DNA of 64,000 nucleotides from Oceanobacter sp. (GTDB lineage: Bacteria > Pseudomonadota > Gammaproteobacteria > Pseudomonadales > Oceanobacteraceae): assembly GCA_002733645.1 (NCBI GenBank), contig NVWL01000013.1:30893-94892 (forward strand). The letters run 5' to 3'. The notes beneath the pieces are model-generated. The model ran no database searches and was not told the origin of the DNA. It worked only from the letters and a program-made list of their open reading frames with translations. Below, piece after piece: positions 1 through 7,913 of this stretch. Numbering within the stretch: position 1 is the stretch's first letter; each line of letters starts with the position of its first letter. The position numbers and the translations under genes are program-made.

Positions 1-881
1 GCAAGATCACCGTTGAGGCGTCGTATTGGACTTTTGGGATGCCCAAACCGTTCCGTAATAATGCCATTGCCGTTAACGACTAAGCCAACATCTGGAAAGG
101 CTGTTGTAAACGCTTGGCTCCAGGCTTGTTGTTGTCCAATCTTTAATTCTGACGATTGAAGATGAGAACTGAGTTCGTTGAACGCGGTTTCAAGGCGACT
201 CATCTCTTCAGAGGTGTCGCTTTTAATTAAGTTGCCAAACTTTCCCGCTTGTAGCGACTCTGTGAGCATCGTTAGGCGTGAAAGCGGGCGAAATATTTGT
301 TGTCGAATGACTTGATGTTGAATAGCTAGCAGCATCAACATGATCGCGGCGATGAGCCCCGTTTTGGCGATCACTGATTGCAACATTTGTTGGTATTCAT
401 GGCTGGCGTCGTAATGTGCAAAGAGCCAAGCTTTTTCAGTGGTATTCGAATCTTTAGAATCTAACTTCAGGGGTAGCAGCGAGTAAAAATGCGAGTATTT
501 CCTCTGAGTCTGTATTTCACGAACGTTAGTAACGAATGAGTAACTGCTTAAGCGCAGAGGAAATGTTTCGCCAATATCCGCTCGTTTTGTTGCAAGGTGC
601 ACCTGCATATCGTCCGCCGTCACTAAGGCGATGTAATCTACGGAGTGACTTGTGGCCATTAGGCTGAGTTGGCGATCTGCTATAGCGTAGCTGTCTTGTT
701 TGAAATGGTATTCAAGGTTATTACGTAAGCCGGACAGTTCAAATTGAATGCGGCTTTGCCAAGCGTTTTCAAATTGATCCAACCTTAGTTGCAGCAAAAA
801 ATAGCCAATTGAGAGGGTAATGACTCCAAGGGCTAGAAATGACCAATAGAGTAATATTTGACTAATTGAACGGCGCTTCAT
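1..881 (-). CDS. membrane sensor protein (HAMP-like, probable PAS), partial at window edge
   Basis: The frame opens at ATG 881 and runs without a stop to base 1, so the C-terminus lies outside the window. There is one transmembrane segment near residues 8-28, a periplasmic stretch of about 150 residues, a second transmembrane segment (AKTGLIAAIMLMLLA) and then a HAMP-like linker (RPLSRLTMLTESLQAG). The last visible part (FPDVGLVVNGNGIITERFG) reads like the start of a PAS domain. This is the layout of histidine kinases and diguanylate cyclases, but the output domain is not visible. It follows a binding-protein lipoprotein gene by 2 bp in the same direction, so the two are probably one operon and may sense the same ligand. 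The family is clear; the enzymatic output is unknown. Confidence 0.75.
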   Translation of the reverse strand, partial: MKRRSISQILLYWSFLALGVITLSIGYFLLQLRLDQFENAWQSRIQFELSGLRNNLEYHFKQDSYAIADRQLSLMATSHSVDYIALVTADDMQVHLATKRADIGETFPLRLSSYSFVTNVREIQTQRKYSHFYSLLPLKLDSKDSNTTEKAWLFAHYDASHEYQQMLQSVIAKTGLIAAIMLMLLAIQHQVIRQQIFRPLSRLTMLTESLQAGKFGNLIKSDTSEEMSRLETAFNELSSHLQSSELKIGQQQAWSQAFTTAFPDVGLVVNGNGIITERFGHPKSPIRRLNGDL

Positions 882-883
882 GA

Positions 884-1840
884 TTAAAGTACCGGTAAAA
901 ATTTTGTTGAGGTTTTTAGTTCGGTCCTAGCTTGGGGCGACAACATGCCATTCATTTGCATCAATGAGGTCAGAGTCTCCATCGTTCTGCTCAAGCGGCC
1001 GTTATCTTTATCAAGTAAGCGATAGTTCTCCTCAAGACCGGGCATGTGTAATGAGTGATAGATCTTTTCTAGTTGCTTAACGGGTAGGTTAAGTCGTTTC
1101 TGGGCAAAAATTAAAAAAGAATCCTTCACCTTCATGGACTGTTGCGCTTTGAAAAAACCTTGGGTAAGTGAGTGGATATGATCTGCGTGTTGGTCGAGTC
1201 GGTCTTCGCGAACGACTAAGACATCGACAATACGCCCTCTGATTTCTGAGCTGGTGAATACCGGTGTCGCTCCTCGCTCAATAAGCTGGCTTAAATGGGG
1301 TTCTCTGGTGACGGCGGCATCAATGCTGCCATCGTCCCAAGCTTTTATTTGTTGGTCGGGGGCGAGGTTGATTAGAGCCAAGGAGTCATAATCAAGGCCA
1401 ACGTTGGTTATCGCAGCATCAATCAATAAACGCCCTGCCGTGCCATAATTCAATGCAACTTGGTCATTTTTAAGTGCATGTTCAAGACTTGAGCCACTTC
1501 GAGTAGCACTGCGAGTAACAATGGCATCGGCACCATCGGACACATCGAAAACTAAAATTATTTCGAGAGGAATGCCCTCAGCTGCCACACTAATGGCCTC
1601 ATCTAGGGATATTGCGGCACCTTCTAAATCTCCAGCAACCAGTGCATTGACCACTTCGTGAGACGAAGGCATCTCGACTAAGCGAATGTCATTTTTGCTA
1701 AATAACCCATCTTCACGAGCAAGATAAAGAGGCTCAAATCCGGGCCATACCCCAGTACCTATGCGGGTCGGGCGCTCATCAGCGTTACAGCCAAGCAGCA
1801 ACGCTGAGAAACAAATGATAGTCATACTAATGATCCGCAC
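884..1840 (-). CDS. NMT1/TauA-like substrate-binding lipoprotein
   Basis: This 318-residue protein begins with a lipoprotein signal peptide whose lipobox (ALLLGC) puts the cysteine near residue 18, so it is probably anchored to a membrane on the periplasmic side. The mature part resembles ABC-type solute-binding proteins of the NMT1/TauA/SsuA group (GVWPGFEPLYLAREDGLF, then an ALVAGDLEGAAISLDEAI segment). Those proteins bind small organic substrates such as sulfonates or thiamine precursors. No permease or ATPase gene follows. Instead a membrane sensor starts 2 bp downstream, which suggests a role in signal perception rather than uptake. The ligand cannot be read from the sequence. Confidence 0.75.
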   Translation of the reverse strand: MRIISMTIICFSALLLGCNADERPTRIGTGVWPGFEPLYLAREDGLFSKNDIRLVEMPSSHEVVNALVAGDLEGAAISLDEAISVAAEGIPLEIILVFDVSDGADAIVTRSATRSGSSLEHALKNDQVALNYGTAGRLLIDAAITNVGLDYDSLALINLAPDQQIKAWDDGSIDAAVTREPHLSQLIERGATPVFTSSEIRGRIVDVLVVREDRLDQHADHIHSLTQGFFKAQQSMKVKDSFLIFAQKRLNLPVKQLEKIYHSLHMPGLEENYRLLDKDNGRLSRTMETLTSLMQMNGMLSPQARTELKTSTKFLPVL

Positions 1841-2062
1841 GCTAAAAAAGCCTTCCAGTTTTTTGAGGGGGTAGTATTCAGTCTAGCAGTCATTCAGACT
1901 GGCGGAATGTTACTGCTCTAGCTCTCTGCTGGCGCGTCTATATTGAATTCTTGACAAAGATGACAATCCAAACAGAAGTGCGTCGTCTATTATGTCAAAG
2001 CTCTATATCGTGCCGATCATGGTAAATGGCAATATTTTACGTAAGTGGGTGTGGAAATACTT

Positions 2063-3526
2063 ATGGCGATAGATTGGAAAAAGTACGAGTTGTCCGAAGG
2101 TTTTTACGACGAGCTGATAAGTTCGCCGGGCAATGCGAGAACCCCTGCGAGGCAATTGGCCAATTATTTGGGTGGCTTGTCAGACGATGAAATTCAGTCC
2201 CGAAATATTGCCGCTGAATCAACCATCAAAGACATGGGTGTTTCCTTTACTGTGTATTCCGAAGGCGAAAATATTGATCGCGCTTGGCCGTTCGATATTA
2301 TCCCGCGAATTATTTCTAGTGCGCAGTGGGAAAAAACATCCGCCGGTCTGCGTCAGCGTTTAAAAGCATTGAACATGTTTATCGACGATCTGTATCACGA
2401 ACAAAATGTGATCAAAGATGGCATCGTTCCTGAGTTCGTGCTCAAACAATCACCTAATTATCGCCCTGAGTGTGTCGGTGTTAATCCACGTTTTGGCGTG
2501 TGGGCACATATCTGCGGCACCGATATCGTTCGTGATGGCGATGGGCAGTTTTACGTATTAGAAGACAACTTACGAGTGCCTTCTGGTGTGTCTTACATGC
2601 TCGAAAATAGATCGATTATGAAACGCGTGTTACCTGAAATATTCGAGAAGGTAAGCATTGCGCCAGTCGGTGATTACCCCGAAGCCTTGTTCAATATGCT
2701 GGCCTCGTTATCTCCCCGTGAAAGCGATAGCCCTGTGATTGTCGTGCTGACGCCGGGCATCTATAACTCTGCGTATTTTGAGCATGCGTTCTTAGCTCAG
2801 CGCATGGGAGCCGAGCTCGTCGAAGGTAGCGATCTACTGGTCGGTGACGACGAATGTGTCTACATGAAAACCATTGCTGGGCTTGAGCGTGTCGATGTTA
2901 TTTATCGCCGTATCGACGATATGTTTCTCGACCCGGAAGTATTCAACCCTGAATCGCAATTGGGTGTGCCAGGCCTTATGCGTGCGTGGCGTAAAGGCAA
3001 TGTGGCGCTGGCCAATGCGCCTGGCGCGGGTGTGGCTGATGATAAAGTGGTGTATGCCTACGTGCCCGCCATCATTCGTTACTACTTAAACGAAGAGCCT
3101 CTGATTCCTAACGTTGAAACCTTCTTATGTTACGACGATGAACAGCGCGAATATGTACTGAACAACCTCGATAAGTTGGTGGTCAAACCGGCGAATGAAT
3201 CAGGCGGTTATGGCATGTTGGTCGGACCACACTCGACCAAAAAGGAACGCGAAGCATTTGCTGAACTTATTAAGGCGGATCCGCGTAATTATATTGCTCA
3301 ACCAACCCTAGCTTTATCGACGGCACCAACGTTAGTTGGCCGCAACAAAGCGGAGCCTCGTCATTTAGATTTGCGCCCATTTATCTTACAGGCCAAAGAC
3401 AGCTATGTGACCACTGGCGGTTTAACGCGAGTGGCAATGAAAAAAGGGTCTCTGGTGGTTAACTCCTCTCAGGGTGGTGGTAGTAAAGATACCTGGATCG
3501 TGGACACTACAGCGGGTAAGTCTTAA
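2063..3526 (+). CDS. circularly permuted ATP-grasp protein
   Basis: The 487-residue protein belongs to the circularly permuted ATP-grasp group (DUF404/DUF407 type), shown by YVLEDNLRVPSGVSYMLENR, the VIYRRIDDMFLDP region, KPANESGGYGM and the C-terminal SSQGGGSKDTWI segment. Members are predicted to form amide or peptide-like bonds with ATP. I place the start at ATG 2063, six codons inside the longest frame, because GGAA lies just upstream of it and nothing resembling a ribosome site precedes the GTG at 2045. Its stop overlaps the next start by one base (TAATG), so it is translationally coupled to the alpha-E gene. Its role alongside alpha-E and transglutaminase-like proteins is a family-level prediction. 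Confidence 0.88.
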   Translation: MAIDWKKYELSEGFYDELISSPGNARTPARQLANYLGGLSDDEIQSRNIAAESTIKDMGVSFTVYSEGENIDRAWPFDIIPRIISSAQWEKTSAGLRQRLKALNMFIDDLYHEQNVIKDGIVPEFVLKQSPNYRPECVGVNPRFGVWAHICGTDIVRDGDGQFYVLEDNLRVPSGVSYMLENRSIMKRVLPEIFEKVSIAPVGDYPEALFNMLASLSPRESDSPVIVVLTPGIYNSAYFEHAFLAQRMGAELVEGSDLLVGDDECVYMKTIAGLERVDVIYRRIDDMFLDPEVFNPESQLGVPGLMRAWRKGNVALANAPGAGVADDKVVYAYVPAIIRYYLNEEPLIPNVETFLCYDDEQREYVLNNLDKLVVKPANESGGYGMLVGPHSTKKEREAFAELIKADPRNYIAQPTLALSTAPTLVGRNKAEPRHLDLRPFILQAKDSYVTTGGLTRVAMKKGSLVVNSSQGGGSKDTWIVDTTAGKS

Positions 3527-4482
3527 TGTTATCAAAAGTTGCAGAACGTGTTTATTGGGCAGCCCGTTATCTTGAACGGATTGAAAGTACCGCTCGGTTA
3601 TTAACCATTTATGACCAGCTGTTATTTGATATGCCAAAGCAAATTAACTTGGGCTGGTACAACCTCATCGTGATTAACAGTCTGGAAGAGGACTTTTCTG
3701 AGCGTTATTCGGTCCAAGATGAACGTAACGTGGTTAAGTTTTTATTGGGTGATGCAACGAACCCCGGATCTGTTTTTTCTTCCCTAAAAGCCATTCGCGA
3801 GAACATCCGCACGACGCGAGATGTTATTCCCGGTGATACGTGGGAATTGGTGAATGAGCTTAGCCAATACGTACAGGAAAATCTGACTCAGGGCATTAAT
3901 CGCAGTAACCGTCATGAGTTTCTCGATTATATTATCCGTTCGTGCCAGCAAATTATCGGTTTGTGGCAAGTCAGCATGCCTAGAGACGTAGCTTGGGAAA
4001 TGCTGCAGTTAGGTCAGAATCTTGAACGTGCAGATATGACGACGCGTAATTTAGACGCGGCAGTGGCAGCCATTATGCAGTTGCAAGATGATGAGTTTGC
4101 CGTCAATAGTCATCAGATTATTTGGGGCAATGTACTGCGCTCCGTGAATGCCGATCAGCCTTACCGTCGTGCAATGCGCCAGTCAGTTAAAGATAAGCCT
4201 GTGATTAAATTCTTAGTGTCTGATACGCAGTTTCCGCGCTCAATTGCATTCTGTTTGCAAGAAATGAAGGATGCTGCAAAAGCGCTCCCCCGCTCTGAAA
4301 AAATCATTGCTGATGTCGAAGCGCTCAATAAAAGCGTCTTAGCCGTTACGAAAAATATTGAAGTCGGCCAAGCGTTTCGAGATGAACTGAATGAATTACA
4401 GATTGCCGTGCAGCATCTGCATTTTCAAATCAGTACCACTTGGTTTCTTACTGATCATAAACAATTTGCGGTGGCACAATGA
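3526..4482 (+). CDS. alpha-E domain protein (DUF403)
   Basis: This 318-residue, largely alpha-helical protein is recognisable as an alpha-E (DUF403) protein from its N-terminus (KVAERVYWAARYLERIESTARLL) and from the later LGQNLERADMTTRNLD segment. Alpha-E proteins almost always occur next to, or fused to, circularly permuted ATP-grasp enzymes and are thought to act with them in an amide-ligase pathway. Their biochemical activity is not established. The gene overlaps its upstream partner by one base and its downstream partner by four (ATGA), which implies stoichiometric expression. The same domain recurs fused to a second ATP-grasp protein at 7914-10436. Confidence 0.88.
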   Translation: MLSKVAERVYWAARYLERIESTARLLTIYDQLLFDMPKQINLGWYNLIVINSLEEDFSERYSVQDERNVVKFLLGDATNPGSVFSSLKAIRENIRTTRDVIPGDTWELVNELSQYVQENLTQGINRSNRHEFLDYIIRSCQQIIGLWQVSMPRDVAWEMLQLGQNLERADMTTRNLDAAVAAIMQLQDDEFAVNSHQIIWGNVLRSVNADQPYRRAMRQSVKDKPVIKFLVSDTQFPRSIAFCLQEMKDAAKALPRSEKIIADVEALNKSVLAVTKNIEVGQAFRDELNELQIAVQHLHFQISTTWFLTDHKQFAVAQ

Positions 4483-7400
4483 CAATTACGGTCGCACTTA
4501 ATCACAAAATGACCTACGACTTTGACCGTCCGGTTAACTTGTCGCCCCATGTTGTTCGTCTGCGTCCGGCGCCTCATTGCCGTACACCGATTAATAGCTA
4601 CAGCTTAAAGGTTGAGCCAGCCGAGCATTTTGTTAACTGGCAGCAAGACCCCTACGGTAACTTTCAGGCGCGACTGGTATTTCCAGAAAAAACCAAGCGT
4701 TTATCGGTTGAAGTTGAAGTGATTGCGGACCTCACGGTGATTAACCCGTTCGACTTTTTTATCGAAGAATATGGGGAAGAATTTCCGTTTAAATACAAAA
4801 AACAGCTCGCCAAAGAACTTGCACCGTATTTAGCCTGTGAGTCGCAAGGCAAGTTGTTTAAATCGTTAGTGAAAGGCATTTCGGATAAAAAACTACGCAC
4901 GATTGATTATCTGGTGGCGATTAATCAGCTAATTCAGCAGAAAGTGGATTACTTAGTACGTTTAGAGCCGGGAGTGCAAACACCAGAAGAAACCCTCGAA
5001 AAAGGCAAAGGTTCGTGTCGTGATTCGGCGTGGCTGATGGTGCAGGTGTTGCGCCATAAAGGCTTGGCTGCGCGTTTTGCTTCGGGCTATTTGGTGCAGT
5101 TAGCGTCAGATGAAAAATCCTTGGACGGTCCATCAGGCCCGGAAAAAGATTTCACCGATTTGCACGCGTGGTGTGAAGTATTTTTACCGGGCGCTGGTTG
5201 GGTTGGTCTTGATCCAACCTCCGGTTTGTTTGCTTCTGAAGGGCACATTCCTTTGGCGTGTACGCCGGACCCAAGTTCGGCAGCGCCGATCGATGGCTTT
5301 ATGGATGAATGTGAAGTTGAATTCACTTTTTCTAATGAAGTCAGCCGCTTTCATGAAGATCCTCGTGTGACTAAACCCTATACCGATGCTGAATGGGCCG
5401 ATGTTATTGCGCTAGGGGATCGTGTTGATGAAGCGCTGCAAGAAGACGACGTGCGCTTAACTATGGGCGGTGAGCCTACGTTCGTCTCTATTGACGATAT
5501 GGAATCTGCACAATGGAACACCGATGCGCTGGGCGCTAAAAAGTTAGAGCTAGCAAAGTCATTATTGTTGCGTATTCGCGACCATTTTGCCCCGCAGGGT
5601 ATGCTGCATTACGGCCAAGGCAAATGGTACCCGGGGGAAGAAGTTCCGCGTTGGGCCTTGGGTGTTTTCTGGCGAAAAGATGGCGAACCACTATGGCGTC
5701 GTCAGAACTTATTTGCTCGTATCGATAAAGATTACGGGCACACCGAAGCGCACGCAAAGGCATTTTCTCAGCGTTTAGCGCACATGCTTAATATCTCGAG
5801 CACCTGTGTACACCCTGCCTATGAAGATGGCCTGCATTACTTATTGGAAGAGCAAAATCTACCCGCAGGACTGGATGCGAAAATCGCTGAAGCCAGTGAT
5901 AGCCTAGACCGTCGTCGTTTAGCGCGCGTGCTTGAACAGGGCTTAAACGTACCATCGGGCTATGTGATTCCGGTCGAGTGGAATTTGTACGAATCCTGCT
6001 GGCGTTCAAGCCGTTGGGAATTCCGCCGAGAGCGCTTAACGCTGATTCCGGGCGATTCACCACTCGGTCTGCGCCTACCATTAGGTAGCTTACCACCCGC
6101 AGAAGAAGATCCACTGCCGCAAGAAGCCGATCCGATGCGCGAGGTTGAGCCTTTGGAAACCGCAGAGCATGCGGTGAAAGTCGCACTCGCTCGCAAAAGC
6201 GATGTGAAAGCTCAGGTTCAAAAAGAACAAAAAGCAAAATCTAAGGATTCGTCCGCGAAAGATAACGGTTGGAAGAATCTCGTTCGTACGGCCATGTGTA
6301 TCGAGCCTCGTGAAGGCAAACTTCACATCTTCTTGCCGCCGTTGCCTTACCTTGAAAGCTACGTGAATTTGCTGGCATTGATTGAGCAAACGGCGAGTGA
6401 ATTACAGTTACCCATCATCATTGAGGGCTACGAGCCGCCTCGTGATCATCGTATGGAAAAACTGTTAGTGACCCCAGACCCGGGTGTTATTGAAGTAAAC
6501 GTACACCCAGTGACCAACTGGCGTGACATGGTTAACAACATGACGGAACTGTATCAAGCGGCGCGTGAAACCCGCTTAGGTACTGAGAAGTTTATGTTGG
6601 ATGGTCGTCACACCGGCACTGGTGGTGGCAATCACATTACTTTAGGTGGTTTAACCCCGGCAGACAGTCCGTTGTTACGCCGCCCTGATTTGCTACGCAG
6701 TTTTGTGACCTTCTGGCAAAATCACCCATCGCTGTCTTATCTCTTCTCTGGTGCCTTTGTTGGCTCAACCAGTCAAGCACCACGCGTCGATGAAGGTCGT
6801 GATGAAGCGCTTTACGAATTGGAAATTGCCTTCCAGCAGTTACCTGAAGGTGAAGTACCGCAGCCATGGTTAGTGGATCGCTTGTTCCGTAACTTGTTGA
6901 TCGACATGACAGGTAACACGCACCGGGCTGAATTCTGTATCGATAAAATGTTTGCACCGGGCAGTGCCAGTGGGCGCTTAGGGATTCTTGAATTCCGTGG
7001 CTTCGAAATGCCACCGCACAGCCGTATGGCGCTGGTGCAAGCGGTATTGATTCGTGCCTTAGTGGTGCGTTTCTGGCGTAAGCCTTACATGCAAAAGCTA
7101 GAGCGTTGGGGTACACGTTTGCATGATCAATTCATGCTGCCACACTACATTTGGCAAGACATCAAAGAAGTCGCCGAAGACCTGCAAGCCCACGGGTTAG
7201 ATTTTCGCGCAGAATGGTTGCTGCCATTCCGTGAATTCCGCTTCCCGCACTACGGCACCGTTGAGCTAGGTGATATGTCACTGGAGCTTAACTGGGCTAT
7301 TGAGCCTTGGAATGTTCTGGGTGAAGAGATGTCCAGCTTTGGAACGGCACGTTATGTGGATTCTTCCGTTGAGCGTTTGCAGGTGCGTATTACCGGCATG

Positions 7401-7853
7401 ACCGGTAGTCGTTACGTGCTGTCGTGTAATGGCCGTCGTGTGCCGCTGCGCAGTACCGGACGCCATGGTGAGTTTGTGGCTGGTGTGCGCTATAAGGCGT
7501 GGGCACCACCTTCAGCCTTGCACCCAACGATTGATGTGCATGCGCCATTAACCTTTGACTTGATCGATACATGGAACGGCCGCTCTGTGGGGGGTGCGAC
7601 TTATCATGTGTCGCATCCGGGCGGTCGAAGCTATGATTCATTCCCGGTGAATGCGGCGGAAGCGGAGTCTCGTCGAGGCAATCGTTACACCTCGACGGAT
7701 CATACGCAGGGGCCTTACATGCCTCGACCAGATGTGGATGCGCTGCGTCAGTTCTTCCCGCACTCGGAGGTTCGTCCTATGACGCCGCCGCCGGAAGAAT
7801 CGTACGATGAGTATCCGCTGACACTTGATTTGAGAACTGCACGGCGTAGCTGA
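4479..7853 (+). CDS. large transglutaminase-like protein with DUF2126 domain
   Basis: This 1124-residue protein has an N-terminal transglutaminase-like region of about 300 residues (N-terminal beta domain, then the papain-like core with GKGSCRDSAWLMV around the Cys, DLHAWCEVFLPGAGWVGLDPT around the His, and the following Asp). A long C-terminal DUF2126 region follows (MGGEPTFVS near residue 330; GRHTGTGGGNHITLGG near 710). A charged Lys/Gln-rich linker sits near residues 560-600. Transglutaminase-like partners of ATP-grasp/alpha-E systems are predicted to be peptidases or amide transferases working on the ligase product. ATG 4479 overlaps the alpha-E stop by four bases. The length is usual for the fused form of this family. 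Confidence 0.88.
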   Translation: MTITVALNHKMTYDFDRPVNLSPHVVRLRPAPHCRTPINSYSLKVEPAEHFVNWQQDPYGNFQARLVFPEKTKRLSVEVEVIADLTVINPFDFFIEEYGEEFPFKYKKQLAKELAPYLACESQGKLFKSLVKGISDKKLRTIDYLVAINQLIQQKVDYLVRLEPGVQTPEETLEKGKGSCRDSAWLMVQVLRHKGLAARFASGYLVQLASDEKSLDGPSGPEKDFTDLHAWCEVFLPGAGWVGLDPTSGLFASEGHIPLACTPDPSSAAPIDGFMDECEVEFTFSNEVSRFHEDPRVTKPYTDAEWADVIALGDRVDEALQEDDVRLTMGGEPTFVSIDDMESAQWNTDALGAKKLELAKSLLLRIRDHFAPQGMLHYGQGKWYPGEEVPRWALGVFWRKDGEPLWRRQNLFARIDKDYGHTEAHAKAFSQRLAHMLNISSTCVHPAYEDGLHYLLEEQNLPAGLDAKIAEASDSLDRRRLARVLEQGLNVPSGYVIPVEWNLYESCWRSSRWEFRRERLTLIPGDSPLGLRLPLGSLPPAEEDPLPQEADPMREVEPLETAEHAVKVALARKSDVKAQVQKEQKAKSKDSSAKDNGWKNLVRTAMCIEPREGKLHIFLPPLPYLESYVNLLALIEQTASELQLPIIIEGYEPPRDHRMEKLLVTPDPGVIEVNVHPVTNWRDMVNNMTELYQAARETRLGTEKFMLDGRHTGTGGGNHITLGGLTPADSPLLRRPDLLRSFVTFWQNHPSLSYLFSGAFVGSTSQAPRVDEGRDEALYELEIAFQQLPEGEVPQPWLVDRLFRNLLIDMTGNTHRAEFCIDKMFAPGSASGRLGILEFRGFEMPPHSRMALVQAVLIRALVVRFWRKPYMQKLERWGTRLHDQFMLPHYIWQDIKEVAEDLQAHGLDFRAEWLLPFREFRFPHYGTVELGDMSLELNWAIEPWNVLGEEMSSFGTARYVDSSVERLQVRITGMTGSRYVLSCNGRRVPLRSTGRHGEFVAGVRYKAWAPPSALHPTIDVHAPLTFDLIDTWNGRSVGGATYHVSHPGGRSYDSFPVNAAEAESRRGNRYTSTDHTQGPYMPRPDVDALRQFFPHSEVRPMTPPPEESYDEYPLTLDLRTARRS

Positions 7854-7859
7854 GAATTG

Positions 7860-7886
7860 GCCGGTTATCTGCCATAATTAGCCGGC
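7860..7886 (+). other. intercistronic hairpin between the two ATP-grasp gene sets
   Basis: GCCGGTTA at 7860-7867 pairs with TAGCCGGC at 7879-7886, giving an 8-bp stem with one G-T pair and an 11-base loop. No T-run follows, so it is not a standard terminator. It sits in the 60-bp gap between the split and fused gene sets and could be an mRNA processing or stability element. Function is inferred only. Confidence 0.35.
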
Positions 7887-7913
7887 TATCCAGCCTTAAT
7901 ATAGAGATCCGCT

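Noticed and set aside
1951..1993. TTGACA and TATTAT before the ATP-grasp operon
   Set aside because: They are 31 bases apart, too far for a sigma-70 promoter.
5788..6237. 149-residue minus-strand open frame
   Set aside because: It lies wholly inside the 1124-residue transglutaminase-like gene and has the codon pattern of a shadow frame, with no start signal.
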